Origin: Rhizobium viscosum
Lineage (GTDB): Bacteria; Pseudomonadota; Alphaproteobacteria; Rhizobiales; Rhizobiaceae
Assembly (NCBI RefSeq): GCF_014873945.1
Contig: NZ_JADBEC010000001.1
Location: 1,240,001-1,304,000 of the forward strand
Direction: 5' to 3'
DNA length: 64,000 bases
Shown here: positions 36,345 through 45,352 of the stretch, one piece after another
How positions within the stretch are numbered: position 1 is the stretch's first letter
Layout: each line of letters opens with the position of its first letter
Made by a program: the position numbers and the translations under genes
The notes under the pieces: model-generated
The model's database searches: none
Seen by the model: only the letters and a program-made list of their open reading frames with translations
Told to the model about the DNA's origin: nothing

Positions 36345-38861
36345 ATGGCGCTCGAAACCTATCAGGCCAAACGCGATTTCAACATCACATCGGAGCCGCG
36401 CGGCCGGAAAGGCCGGACGACAGGCAACAGTTTCGTCATCCAGAAGCATGACGCCACCCGCCTGCACTATGATTTCCGCCTTGAGATGGATGGCGTGCTG
36501 AAAAGCTGGGCCGTCACCAAGGGACCGAGCCTCAACCCCGAAGATAAGCGCCTGGCCGTTCATGTCGAAGATCATCCCCTCTCTTATGGCGATTTCGAAG
36601 GCATCATTCCAAAGGGCCAGTATGGCGGCGGCACGGTCATCGTCTGGGATCGCGGCAGCTGGACGCCAACAGGTGATCCGCACAAGGCCTATCGCAAAGG
36701 GCATATGGAATTCGAACTCGATGGCGAGAAGCTGAAGGGGCGCTGGCATCTGGTGCGCATGCATGGAAAACCCGGCGAGAAGCGCGAGAACTGGCTGCTC
36801 ATCAAGGGCGACGACGAGGAAGCCCGCCGTGAGGATGAAGCCGATATCCTCGAAGAGCGCCCCGAATCCGCCAAAACCGGTCGGCGACTCGAAGAGGTGG
36901 CGAAGAATCCCAACGCCACCTGGCACTCCAGACCGGAGGGTGGCAAGGCTGTTGCCACAAAGGTCAAGGCGCCGGCCAGAAAGGCAAAGTCCCCGCAAGA
37001 GCGGGATTGGCCGAAGGGCGCGAAAAAAGCCGATATACCCGACTTCATCGAGCTCGCGCTCGCCAAGCTGAAGCCGAAGCCACCGGCCGGTGAGCGCTGG
37101 ATCCATGAGATCAAGTTCGACGGCTACCGGCTGCAGGTGAAGATCAAGAACGGGCGCGTGACGATGCTGACGCGCGGCGGCCTCGACTGGACGGAGAAAT
37201 TCGGCAAGGACCTTGTCGATGCCTTTGCATCCTTGCCGATTGAAACGGCCGTCATCGATGGTGAGCTCGTCGTCGAGCGCGATACCGGCGCATCTGACTT
37301 CTCCGCCCTGCAGCATGACCTCAGCGAAGGTCGTTGCGACCGCTTCGTCTTCTATGCTTTCGACCTGCTCTATCTCGACGGCTACAGCCTGCTCAATGCA
37401 AGTCTCCTCGAACGCAAACATCTGCTGGAGACGGTAGTCCCGAAAGATGCCGGCAAGCTGCGTTACAGCACGCATTTCAACGAGAATGGCGGGCTGGTGC
37501 TGAATCACGCCTGCCGGCTCAGCCTCGAAGGCGTCGTCTCCAAGCAGCGCGACAGCAAATATATTTCCGGCCGCAACGGTGAATGGATCAAGTCGAAATG
37601 CTCGCATCGGCAGGAATTCGTCATCGGCGGCTACGTGCCCTCGAGCGCGATGAAGAATGCCATCGGCTCGCTCGCCATGGGTTATTACGAGGATGGCGCG
37701 CTGAAGCATGTCGGCCGCGTCGGCACTGGTTACACGGTCGCGACGGCGCAGATGCTTTACGAGCGGCTCTCGGCGATGGAGATGAAGCAGAATTCCTTCG
37801 ACGACAAGCTGACCGCCGAGGAGCGGCGCGGCCTGCATTACGTCAAGCCGCAACTCGTTGCCGAAGTGGAGTTCCGCGCATGGTCGGCGGATGGTAATCT
37901 GCGCCACGCGGCCTTCCGCGGATTGCGAGAGGACAAGCCGGCAAAGGACGTTGTGCGCGAGATGGAACAGACGACCGCGAAAAACCTGCCGAAATCGGCA
38001 GTGCAGCTCACTCATCCCGACCGCATCTACTGGCCGGACGAGGGCGTCACCAAGGAAGGCCTCGCCAATTATTATGCGCAGGTATGGCGCCTGATGGCGC
38101 CCTATGTCGTCAACCGGCCGCTAGCGCTGCTGCGCCTGCCCGATGGGATTTCCGGCCATCAGCGCTTTTTCCAAAAACATGCCTGGAAAGGCATGAACGA
38201 CCATATCGACGAAATTACCGACCCCAAGGACAAGGGTGGCGAGAAGCTGCTGCGCATTACCGATTTCGACGGTCTCGTGGCGCTGGTGCAATCGGCCGTG
38301 CTGGAAATCCATCCCTGGGGCACGACGACGAATAATTGGGAAAAACCCGACATGGTCACCATGGACCTCGATCCCGGCGAGGATGTGCCATGGGAAAATG
38401 TGATAGCGGCGGCTTACGAATTGAAGGAGCGCATCGAAGGTGAAGGCCTTGCAGCCTTTGTCAAGACATCCGGCGGCAAAGGCTTGCATGTGGTGACGCC
38501 GCTTGAACCGAAGGCCGGTTGGGAGGACGTGAAGGGTTTTGCCAAATGGCTGGCAGACAGCATGTCGCAAGATGATCCCGAGCGCTATCTTGCAACCGCA
38601 ACCAAAGCGAAGCGCAGCGGCAAGATCTTCATCGACTATCTCCGGAACGGCCGCGGCAATACCGCTGTTGCCGCCTATTCCGCGCGCGCTCGCCCGGGCG
38701 CAGCCGTTTCCATGCCGCTGGAATGGAGTGAACTGACCACCGAAATCGGCCCTGCCTATTTCACCGTCGATAATACGCCAGCGCGGCTCGATGCGCTTAG
38801 CAAAGATCCCTGGGATGGGTTCTTTGCGGCTGCCAAGCCGCTGCAAAAGCGGAAGCGATAG
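36345..38861 (+). CDS. ligD: LigD, multifunctional DNA end-joining ligase (PE-LIG-POL)
   Basis: 838 residues. Residues ~1-200 form the 3'-phosphoesterase (HDATRLHYDFRLEMDG, with GYGDFEG-like SYGDFEGIIPKGQYGGG). Residues ~230-540 are the ATP-dependent ligase, with nucleophile Lys257 in EIKFDGYRL, then GELVVERDTG and KSKCSHRQEFVIGG. The C-terminal ~290 residues are the primase/polymerase, with Asp674 and Asp676 in MDLDPGED and KTSGGKGLHVV. The order is that of Pseudomonas-type LigD. It is coupled to ku. Confidence 0.96.
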   Translation: MALETYQAKRDFNITSEPRGRKGRTTGNSFVIQKHDATRLHYDFRLEMDGVLKSWAVTKGPSLNPEDKRLAVHVEDHPLSYGDFEGIIPKGQYGGGTVIVWDRGSWTPTGDPHKAYRKGHMEFELDGEKLKGRWHLVRMHGKPGEKRENWLLIKGDDEEARREDEADILEERPESAKTGRRLEEVAKNPNATWHSRPEGGKAVATKVKAPARKAKSPQERDWPKGAKKADIPDFIELALAKLKPKPPAGERWIHEIKFDGYRLQVKIKNGRVTMLTRGGLDWTEKFGKDLVDAFASLPIETAVIDGELVVERDTGASDFSALQHDLSEGRCDRFVFYAFDLLYLDGYSLLNASLLERKHLLETVVPKDAGKLRYSTHFNENGGLVLNHACRLSLEGVVSKQRDSKYISGRNGEWIKSKCSHRQEFVIGGYVPSSAMKNAIGSLAMGYYEDGALKHVGRVGTGYTVATAQMLYERLSAMEMKQNSFDDKLTAEERRGLHYVKPQLVAEVEFRAWSADGNLRHAAFRGLREDKPAKDVVREMEQTTAKNLPKSAVQLTHPDRIYWPDEGVTKEGLANYYAQVWRLMAPYVVNRPLALLRLPDGISGHQRFFQKHAWKGMNDHIDEITDPKDKGGEKLLRITDFDGLVALVQSAVLEIHPWGTTTNNWEKPDMVTMDLDPGEDVPWENVIAAAYELKERIEGEGLAAFVKTSGGKGLHVVTPLEPKAGWEDVKGFAKWLADSMSQDDPERYLATATKAKRSGKIFIDYLRNGRGNTAVAAYSARARPGAAVSMPLEWSELTTEIGPAYFTVDNTPARLDALSKDPWDGFFAAAKPLQKRKR

Positions 38862-38922
38862 AGCTCTGGTTATGCATTGATCGAAAGTCTCTCCCCTTGT
38901 GCGGAAGGGAGATCACTTGAGG

Positions 38923-39729
38923 CTACCGCGACTTCCCGCGGCCGCCTTCTGCGTCCAGGCTCTTCTTCAGCGCGTCCATGATATTGATGACATTGCCCGT
39001 CGATTTGACCGGCGCAGGCTTGCGAGCCGGGACAGCCTTCTTGAGGTTCTTTTCCTTGCTGCGGATCAACGCCTTCAGCCGTTTCTGAACCGGATCCTGC
39101 ACCATCGAAGGGCTCCATTCCTTCGTCTCTTCCTTGACCAGCTTTTTCATCAAGGTCAGCAACTCGCTATCGATCTTCGCCTTCATATCGAGTTCGGCGG
39201 CCGGTTCGCGCACCTCGTCTCCATAACGCAGCGTCCAGAGAATGATACCCTTGCCCTGCGGTTCCAGGAGCACGGCGCGCTCTCGCCGGTAGAGCACCAG
39301 CCGGGCGATGCCGACGACATCGTTGGCTTTCATCGCCTCGCGGATCACGCAGAAGGCCTCAATGCCGACCTTGTCTTCCGGCGCCAGGAAATGCGGCTTG
39401 TCGTACCAGATCCAGTCGATCGACCCGCGCGGCACAAAAGTATCGATGTCGATTGTGCGGGTGCTTTCCAGCCCTACCTCCTCGATCTCCTCATCCTCGA
39501 GCAGAACATAGTCGTCCTCGCCACGCGGATAGCCTTTCATCTGATCCCTCTCGGCAACGGGCTTGTGTGTGACGCTATCGACATAGCGGCTTTCGACGCG
39601 GTTTGTCGTTGCGCGGTTCAATACATGAAACCGCACCTTGCTCGACTCCGTCGTCGCTGGCGTCAGTGAAACGGACGCGGTGACAAGCGAGAGCTTGAGA
39701 TAACCTTTCCAGAATGTTTGACGGGCCAT
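38923..39729 (-). CDS. ku: Second Ku protein
   Basis: 268 residues, beginning MARQTFWKGYLKLSLVTASVSL, then YPRGEDDYVLLEDEEIEEV and the Ku bridge block WYDKPHFLAPEDK. It clearly differs in sequence from the Ku at 35500, so it is a separate paralogue and not a recent duplicate. The tail is short and basic. It converges on ligD, 62 bases apart. Multiple ku genes are known in rhizobia. The ATG at 39729 is chosen because the preceding open frame lacks Ku-like sequence. Confidence 0.93.
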   Translation of the reverse strand: MARQTFWKGYLKLSLVTASVSLTPATTESSKVRFHVLNRATTNRVESRYVDSVTHKPVAERDQMKGYPRGEDDYVLLEDEEIEEVGLESTRTIDIDTFVPRGSIDWIWYDKPHFLAPEDKVGIEAFCVIREAMKANDVVGIARLVLYRRERAVLLEPQGKGIILWTLRYGDEVREPAAELDMKAKIDSELLTLMKKLVKEETKEWSPSMVQDPVQKRLKALIRSKEKNLKKAVPARKPAPVKSTGNVINIMDALKKSLDAEGGRGKSR

Positions 39730-39912
39730 GGGCCATAAACGGAAATGGTCGCGAGAGGTTCCGTCCATCACATACTGGAGAGAAAATTCCGGCGACATTC
39801 CAACAGAATGCAACGGCCAAGAGGCCCGGCTGCGATCACATATTCGTTTCGACAATTTCCTGACACGATTTTCGTACCAACTGGTTCGATGTCGTTGTGA
39901 GCAGGCAAACAA

Positions 39913-40146
39913 ATGCAAAAAGATGATGTCTCCCGAGCCAAGAAAGTCGCGCTCGTCCTCACGCTGTTTTTTGGCGTGATGATATCCTACGCGAAGTTTG
40001 CGGGACTGTTTCCACCACCGGATTCGAGCGACGAAACAAAATATGGACCACCGGGCTGGTTCTCAAGCTTCGACCTCGGACCTTCGCCATTCTCTCGTCA
40101 GCCGGAATTCCGGCCGGTTGAAGAGCCGCACGACATTCCCGTTTGA
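39913..40146 (+). CDS. Small single-pass membrane protein, unknown
   Basis: 77 residues, ATG preceded by GAGCAGG. It has a short basic N-terminus, one helix (VALVLTLFFGVMISYAKFAGLF) and a Pro-rich, polar outer tail. It is divergent from the second ku with a gap of about 180 bases. No family is recognised. Confidence 0.55.
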   Translation: MQKDDVSRAKKVALVLTLFFGVMISYAKFAGLFPPPDSSDETKYGPPGWFSSFDLGPSPFSRQPEFRPVEEPHDIPV

Positions 40147-40267
40147 GTGATACGGTGTGGGCGTCGCAGCCGACAAGAGCCGAAGCGGCCATCGAACCTT
40201 AACGCAGAGTGTGTCGGGAGACTGCGATAAGCATCATCCCGTAGTCCGTTCGGCGCGGCTTCTCAGA

Positions 40268-40495
40268 TCACGGAATCCCTCTTGGACCTCGGCTCTCAGC
40301 TTGAGCTAGCATCTGGGGGGTAGCCCGCAGATCGATGGTGTTGGGCTTCCGGCCTGGCTGCCAAGAAAACCAGATAGCGATCGGACGCCGGTAGTGCTTG
40401 TTGAGGGCATCGGCCGCTTCCTTTTCGAAGAGCGTCCGTTCTTTCGGGCTGTCGGCAACATTCCGCTTTTCGTAGATCACAGTATTCCTCCCCAT
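40268..40495 (-). CDS. Hypothetical small protein
   Basis: 75 residues from ATG 40495, or 89 from ATG 40537. The middle has KERTLFEKEAADALNKHYRR and a hydrophobic patch IAIWFSWQPG. There is no clear ribosome site for either start and no recognised family. It could be a chance frame. Confidence 0.35.
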   Translation of the reverse strand: MGRNTVIYEKRNVADSPKERTLFEKEAADALNKHYRRPIAIWFSWQPGRKPNTIDLRATPQMLAQAESRGPRGIP

Positions 40496-40590
40496 TGTTG
40501 CGATCCAATTTCGGATCATGCGCAGAAATACGTCCATCCGAAACGGACTAAGGTCCGAAGGTTAGTTAGGATTATGCGAAGGAGGTGAAG

Positions 40591-40743
40591 ATGGCGCAGG
40601 GTTCAACTTATGGCACGCACAATCCAAGACAAGTTAGACCGCAACCAGTTGGAAGACACTTTCTCCTCCGGGGATCAATATTTGGTTCCTGCATGATGAC
40701 GAGCCTCAGAAGGCGTAGCCACTCACGGAATCGTGCCTACTGA
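40591..40743 (+). CDS. Possible 50-residue small protein
   Basis: The start ATG is preceded by the strong ribosome site AAGGAGGTGAAG. The frame encodes a basic, Arg/Ser-rich C-terminus (TSLRRRSHSRNRAY) and lacks any hydrophobic core. No homologue is known to me. The ribosome site is the main support. Confidence 0.3.
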   Translation: MAQGSTYGTHNPRQVRPQPVGRHFLLRGSIFGSCMMTSLRRRSHSRNRAY

Positions 40744-40814
40744 GCGCACAAAGGTGGATACAGCGCACCCTACAATGCCATATTTATTTAGATCAAAATG
40801 CTTCAGAGATTGAA

Positions 40815-40890
40815 TGGTGCCCAGGACCGGAATCGAACCAGTGACACGCGGATTTTCAATCCGCTGCTCTACCAACTGAGCTACCTGGGC
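40815..40890 (-). tRNA. tRNA-Phe (GAA)
   Basis: 76 bases including an encoded CCA. The acceptor stem GCCCAGG pairs with CCTGGGC; the anticodon loop reads TTGAAAA (anticodon GAA), the D arm has AGCTCAGTTGGTAGAGC and the T arm GGTTCGA. Confidence 0.97.
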
Positions 40891-41091
40891 TAGCCACGCT
40901 TCTTAGGAAACATCCTGCTTGAGAATGTCAGGGCCTTGGTTCGCCCCGGAAGCGAGCGGGGTTATAGCATCTTGTTCGCCCATGGCAAGCATCAAATGAT
41001 AGTTTTTTGACGGTCCCGCAGATTTTGGTGATTTGCGAGGAAAAATAAGGGCTTCGCTGTGGAAAGCCCGTAGAACGTTGCTGGAATCGCT

Positions 41092-41304
41092 CTAGTTTTC
41101 CTCGTCGGGATAATCCGCCTTCGTCTCGTCATCGGCCACGGGTATGGCGTAGGAGCCCGTCAGCCAGCGCGACAGGTCCACTTCGCGGCAGCGGTTGGAA
41201 CAGAAGGGATAGTGTTCGCGGTTCGACGGTTTGCCGCATTCCGGGCAGGGGCGCGTCTTGCGCAGCGGCTCGACCTTGCCGTCGGTCTTCGTCTTATCAG
41301 ACAT
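41092..41304 (-). CDS. yacG: YacG, DNA gyrase inhibitor zinc protein
   Basis: 70 residues with the four zinc-binding cysteines in CPECGKPS and CSNRCREVDL, then the helix DLSRWLTGSYAIP. YacG binds GyrB and inhibits gyrase in E. coli. The gene lies in the usual alphaproteobacterial order maf-yacG, about 190 bases after maf. The TAG stop falls at the edge of a short repeat-like segment ending GCTCTAG. Confidence 0.92.
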   Translation of the reverse strand: MSDKTKTDGKVEPLRKTRPCPECGKPSNREHYPFCSNRCREVDLSRWLTGSYAIPVADDETKADYPDEEN

Positions 41305-41326
41305 GGTTTCCTCCTACAGCAGCGGC

Positions 41327-41349
41327 CCGAAAATCGTTCCGATTTTCGG
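41327..41349. repeat. Inverted repeat between maf and yacG
   Basis: A perfect 10-base stem (41327-41336 with 41340-41349, CCGAAAATCG) with a 3-base loop, 23 bases upstream of the yacG start. Such AT-rich arms flank other dispersed rhizobial elements. It may attenuate or protect the transcript. Confidence 0.6.
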
Positions 41350-41376
41350 AAAGCCTGATGTGTAGATTCAACAAGG

Positions 41377-41483
41377 TAGAGCGTCCTTTGTGCGTCCGAA
41401 TGGACGCGCGGCGCTCTAGTTTTTTATTGCACGCATGTCGTTATCGCAAAACCGCTGGACACTTTTGCGCGACATGCTCCAGC
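41377..41483. repeat. Rhizobial intergenic repeat with hairpin
   Basis: Holds a long hairpin (TAGAGCG at 41377-41383 with CGCTCTA at 41412-41418, and GCGTCC with GGACGC inside), then a segment sharing CGCAAAACCGCT and CACTTTTGC with the copies at 1411-1543. This is the same family of dispersed intergenic elements. Confidence 0.65.
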
Positions 41484-41489
41484 GGGAGA

Positions 41490-42110
41490 TCAGCCCTCGG
41501 GCCAACGGCTGTGGACATCGAAGCCTTCGCCGGTCAGAAGCAGAATGGTTTCATAAAGCGGCAGTCCCACGACATTGGTGTAGGAACCCACCATTTTCTG
41601 CACGAAGGTGCCTGCCAGCCCCTGGATACCGTAGGCACCGGCCTTACCGCGCCATTGGCCCGAGGCAATGTAGTTTTCGATCTCGAAGCTTGACAGGCGC
41701 TTGAAGCGCACCTTGGTCTCGACAATCTTCTGTCGCACCTTGCGGTCAGGCGTGATCAGGCAGATGCCGGTATAGACAACGTGGTTGCGCCCGGAGAGCA
41801 GGTGCAGCGAGTTTGAGGCTTCATCGGCAAATTCCGCCTTGCCGAGAATGCGGCGACCGACGGCGACCACCGTATCGGCGGACAGGATATAGCTGCCCTT
41901 CCAGGTGATGTCGCCCTTGATGACGGCAAGTGCCGCCTCCGCCTTTTCGCCGGAGAGGCGACGGGCGAGCGAGCGCGGATGCTCCGATTTCTTCGGCGTC
42001 TCGTCAATATCCATCGGCAACAGGCGCGAGGGCTCGATGCCGGCCTGATTGAGCAGATCGACGCGGCGGGGCGAGCCCGAGGCCAGAATGAGCTTGTATT
42101 TCAGCGCCAT
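41490..42110 (-). CDS. maf: Maf-family nucleoside triphosphate pyrophosphatase
   Basis: 206 residues. Maf proteins hydrolyse non-canonical or excess nucleotides and affect division. The signature [18 protein letters not shown] is at the N-terminus; [15 protein letters not shown] and [14 protein letters not shown] follow, with the catalytic Asp in SADTVV. It lies 58 bases after infA, in the conserved infA-maf-yacG order. Confidence 0.95.
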   Translation of the reverse strand: MALKYKLILASGSPRRVDLLNQAGIEPSRLLPMDIDETPKKSEHPRSLARRLSGEKAEAALAVIKGDITWKGSYILSADTVVAVGRRILGKAEFADEASNSLHLLSGRNHVVYTGICLITPDRKVRQKIVETKVRFKRLSSFEIENYIASGQWRGKAGAYGIQGLAGTFVQKMVGSYTNVVGLPLYETILLLTGEGFDVHSRWPEG

Positions 42111-42168
42111 GGAACCTCGACCATCGGCAGGCGGGAGCGGAAGCTCGGGGGAGCTTCGCAGACCAAGC

Positions 42169-42387
42169 TTACTTGAAGCGGTAGGTGATGCGGCCCTTCG
42201 TCAGGTCGTAGGGCGTCATTTCGACCAGAACCTTGTCGCCGGCGAGAACGCGGATGCGGTTCTTGCGCATGCGGCCGGCGGTGTGGGCAATGATTTCATG
42301 CTCGTTTTCGAGCTTCACGCGGAATGTCGCATTCGGCAGAAGTTCGGTCACGATGCCCGGGAATTCGAGGACTTCTTCTTTCGGCAT
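42169..42387 (-). CDS. infA: Translation initiation factor IF-1
   Basis: 72 residues, an OB-fold protein starting [20 protein letters not shown], with the conserved [20 protein letters not shown] segment (given in part) and the end [14 protein letters not shown]-1 occupies the ribosomal A site during initiation. The ATG at 42387 gives the standard family length; the frame extends 13 codons upstream without support. Confidence 0.97.
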   Translation of the reverse strand: MPKEEVLEFPGIVTELLPNATFRVKLENEHEIIAHTAGRMRKNRIRVLAGDKVLVEMTPYDLTKGRITYRFK

Positions 42388-42506
42388 ATAAGGGTTTTCT
42401 TCCTGTGTGTTGGGTAAAAGGCGCAAGGCGCCTGAAAATTTGCGCGGAAACTACACAATCAACGGGGATTTGTGAACCTCGTAGATCGGGCTTTCTGACT
42501 TTTGTT

Positions 42507-42992
42507 TCACGCCGATTGCGCGGCAATGCCTTTTCTCTTGAGTAGCCGGCTTTCGATAAGGCCGGCGAGGTGATCGCGAACCTCGCGATAGCTGTCCAAT
42601 ATCTGCTCGCGCGTGCCGGTCGCGACCGTCGGATCCATGGTCGGCCAATAGACCACGTCAACGGCGCTTGAGCGGGTCAGCTCGAGTGCTGCGTGATGGG
42701 CCTGCGGTGAGAGCGTGATGATGAGGTCGAAATAATCGTCCTCAAGCTCCTCCAGCGTCTGCGGCTGGCGACGGCCGAGCGACAGCCCAATTTCTTCCAG
42801 CACGACATCGACGAAAGGATCGCGTTCGCCGGCGCGAACGCCGGCTGACTTTATATAGGTATTGGCAGGCAGAATGCTACGGGCGATTGCTTCCGCCATC
42901 GGCGAGCGGATGACATTCAGGCCGCACATGAAAAGGATGGCGCCCGGCCGCTTTCCGTCCTCCGTTTCGACGTGCGGCTCCATCGCCGTCAT
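42507..42992 (-). CDS. Low-molecular-weight protein phosphatase-like (ArsC-type) protein
   Basis: 161 residues with the C-x5-R-S loop (Cys23 to Arg29, in [12 protein letters not shown]) and a DP motif (WPTMDP), both needed for catalysis in low-molecular-weight phosphotyrosine phosphatases. The loop sequence differs from the usual CxGNICRS. The ATG at 42992 overlaps the UPF0262 stop (ATGA), so translation is coupled. It sits between UPF0262 and infA, a conserved position in alphaproteobacteria. Confidence 0.85.
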   Translation of the reverse strand: MTAMEPHVETEDGKRPGAILFMCGLNVIRSPMAEAIARSILPANTYIKSAGVRAGERDPFVDVVLEEIGLSLGRRQPQTLEELEDDYFDLIITLSPQAHHAALELTRSSAVDVVYWPTMDPTVATGTREQILDSYREVRDHLAGLIESRLLKRKGIAAQSA

Positions 42993-43462
42993 CCGCGCCA
43001 ATAGAGTACGCAGACCAGCGTGAAGAGACGCCGCGCGGTGTCGAAATCGACATCGATCTTGCCAGAGAGACGGTCCTTCAGGGTCTGCGATCCTTCATTA
43101 TGAATGCCGCGTCGGCCCATGTCGATCGCCTCGATGCGGCTCGGTGAGGCCGAGCGGATCGCCTCGTAATAGCTCTCGCAGATCATGAAATAGTCTTTCA
43201 CGATCCGGCGAAAGGGCGTCAGTGACAGGATATGAGTTGCGACATCATCGCCCTTTTCCGTGGTGATGGAAAAGACCAGCTTGGAATCGACAAGCGAAAT
43301 ATTCAGCCGGTACGGACCGCCGGCATGGCCTGATGGTGTGAAGGAATTCTCTTCGATCAGGTCGAAGATCGCGACCGCCCGCTCATGCTCGACATCAGGA
43401 GTCGAACGGCCGATCGTATCGTCAAGGACAACGTCGCAGAGCCGGAAGTCGCCCTTCACCAT
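42989..43462 (-). CDS. UPF0262-family protein
   Basis: 157 residues with the pattern [26 protein letters not shown], and [19 protein letters not shown], diagnostic of UPF0262, an alphaproteobacterial family of unknown function. It starts 4 bases after hisD and overlaps the phosphatase gene. It is strongly tied to hisD and infA by gene order, not by known biochemistry. Confidence 0.9.
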   Translation of the reverse strand: MVKGDFRLCDVVLDDTIGRSTPDVEHERAVAIFDLIEENSFTPSGHAGGPYRLNISLVDSKLVFSITTEKGDDVATHILSLTPFRRIVKDYFMICESYYEAIRSASPSRIEAIDMGRRGIHNEGSQTLKDRLSGKIDVDFDTARRLFTLVCVLYWRG

Positions 43463-43466
43463 TCCC

Positions 43467-44765
43467 TCACCTTTCGAGGTTCAGGCGGATCGCGACCGAT
43501 CGCGCATGGGCATCGAGGCCTTCGGAAACGGCAAGCGCGATCGCTGCCGGGCCAAGATCACGGAGCTGCTGCGGGCCGAGCCGCAGGATCGAGGTACGCT
43601 TGACGAAATCGAGAACCGAAAGGCCGGAAGAGAAGCGGGCCGAACGCGCCGTCGGCAACACGTGATTGGAGCCGCCGACGTAATCGCCGATCACTTCGGG
43701 CGTATGGGCGCCGATGAAGATCGCGCCGGCATTGCGGATCTTGTCCACGAAGGCATCGGGGTTGGCGACGGCAAGTTCCAGATGCTCGGCGGCGATACGG
43801 TTTGCGAGCGGGATGGCATGCTTGAGATCGGAGACGAGGATGATCGCGCCGAAATCGCGCCAGCTTGCCGCTGCGGTTTCCGCGCGGTTCAGCGTCTTCA
43901 ACTGCCGCTCAACGGCTGCTTCCACCGCTTTGCCGAATTCCTCATCGTCGGTGATCAGGATCGCCTGCGAGCTTTCGTCATGCTCGGCCTGGGCAAGCAG
44001 ATCGGCGGCGACCCAATCGGGATTATTGCCCTTGTCGGCAATGACGAGCACTTCGGAAGGGCCGGCGATCATGTCGATACCGACTGTACCGAAGACCTGG
44101 CGCTTGGCGGCTGCGACATAGGCATTGCCGGGGCCGGTAATCTTGGCAACCGGCGCAATCGTCTCCGTGCCATAGGCAAGGGCGGCAATCGCCTGCGCAC
44201 CGCCGACGCGGTAGATTTCACTCACGCCGGCAAGCTTCGCGGCGGCCAGCACCGCCGGATTGACGGAGCCACCGGTTGCAGGCACGGCGATGACGATGCG
44301 CTCGACGCCAGCTACTTTCGCCGGTACGGCGTTCATCAGGACCGAGCTCGGATAGCTCGCCGTGCCGCCCGGTACGTAGAGACCAACAGCTTCGATCGCC
44401 GTCCAGCGTGAACCGAGACCGACGCCCATATTGTCTTCGTAGATATCGTCCTTTGGAAGCTGACGACGATGGTGGGATTCGATGCGGAGAGCCGCGACCT
44501 TCAGCGCGCCGAGCACTTCCGAAGGCACGACCTCTACGGCGTTTTCGATTTCCTCATCGCTGACGCGCATCGGTACGGTGGCGTAATCGATGCTGTCGAA
44601 CTTCTTCGAATATTCGGCAAGCGCGACGTCACCGCGGGCCCGCACATCATCGATGATGGCGCGCACGACGGCGTTGACGTCCTCGGAGACCTCGCGCTTG
44701 GTGGTCAGAAAGACCGCGAAGCGCTGCTCGAAACCGTCGGATACCTGATTGAGCCAGATTGCCAA
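43467..44765 (-). CDS. hisD: Histidinol dehydrogenase
   Basis: 432 residues. HisD oxidises histidinol to histidine in two NAD-dependent steps. Visible blocks include [54 protein letters not shown] and [14 protein letters not shown], which holds zinc and catalytic residues. The start is TTG at 44765 (AAGGAA ahead), the only choice that gives the usual length and N-terminal sequence ([15 protein letters not shown]). Confidence 0.95.
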   Translation of the reverse strand: MAIWLNQVSDGFEQRFAVFLTTKREVSEDVNAVVRAIIDDVRARGDVALAEYSKKFDSIDYATVPMRVSDEEIENAVEVVPSEVLGALKVAALRIESHHRRQLPKDDIYEDNMGVGLGSRWTAIEAVGLYVPGGTASYPSSVLMNAVPAKVAGVERIVIAVPATGGSVNPAVLAAAKLAGVSEIYRVGGAQAIAALAYGTETIAPVAKITGPGNAYVAAAKRQVFGTVGIDMIAGPSEVLVIADKGNNPDWVAADLLAQAEHDESSQAILITDDEEFGKAVEAAVERQLKTLNRAETAAASWRDFGAIILVSDLKHAIPLANRIAAEHLELAVANPDAFVDKIRNAGAIFIGAHTPEVIGDYVGGSNHVLPTARSARFSSGLSVLDFVKRTSILRLGPQQLRDLGPAAIALAVSEGLDAHARSVAIRLNLER

Positions 44766-44800
44766 GGCTGGAATTCCTTCTTTACTCGAAACTGTTGCGC

Positions 44801-45238
44801 TCAGGTGCCGGGGTGGCGCGGTTTGGCGCCTGCTTCCCAGGCGCCGCCGATATCGGCAAGCTGCATTTCGATGCATTCGACATCGAGGACGATCGAGGCC
44901 GTGCCCGAGAGCGAAAGCTCGAGCGTGCCTTCTGGTCCCTCGCCCTTCTGCTCGAAACGCAAAGCGAGCAGCGACAGCACATCGTCACGCCGCGAACGAT
45001 CGATGCCGATCGAGCGGACGGAAAGCACACGCTTGAAAACGAGGGCAGCGCGGCGTCGTTCGAAACCCTTGCGCTTGCGGGCCGCCTCTTCCCAGACGAA
45101 ACGGTTGGCGGCGAGCGCAAATTGCTTGTCGCGCGGCGACCAGTCGATATCGGCCACCTTGAAAACGCTGTCCTGCACATGTGCGGAAATGACCGCAAGG
45201 TCCTCGGCATCGAGCGCAACAAGCTTCAGGTCGGTCAT
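44801..45238 (-). CDS. DUF2948-family protein
   Basis: 145 residues matching the DUF2948 pattern: LVALDAEDLAVISAHVQDSV, ADIDWSPRDKQFALAANRF and DVECIEMQLADIGGAW near the end. The function is unknown; it sits between murA and hisD in many Rhizobiales. It starts 115 bases after the murA stop, with a terminator between. Confidence 0.88.
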   Translation of the reverse strand: MTDLKLVALDAEDLAVISAHVQDSVFKVADIDWSPRDKQFALAANRFVWEEAARKRKGFERRRAALVFKRVLSVRSIGIDRSRRDDVLSLLALRFEQKGEGPEGTLELSLSGTASIVLDVECIEMQLADIGGAWEAGAKPRHPGT

Positions 45239-45328
45239 CCAGCCTCTATCCCGTGTCTTTCAACCGCAACGGCGGCGATCTGTCAGACAACGGAAATAAG
45301 GCGCGACGGCCAAATACGCAACCAGGAT

Positions 45329-45350
45329 AAAGGGCGCATATGCGCCCTTT
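45329..45350 (-). terminator. Terminator after murA
   Basis: A 10-base palindrome AAAGGGCGCA-TA-TGCGCCCTTT; on the - strand it begins 3 bases after the murA stop and is followed by a short T-containing tail. It separates murA from the DUF2948-hisD chain. Confidence 0.7.
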
Positions 45351-45352
45351 TC

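Noticed and set aside
36144..38015. 623-codon open frame antisense to ku and ligD
   Set aside because: Shadow of real genes with clear motifs on the other strand.
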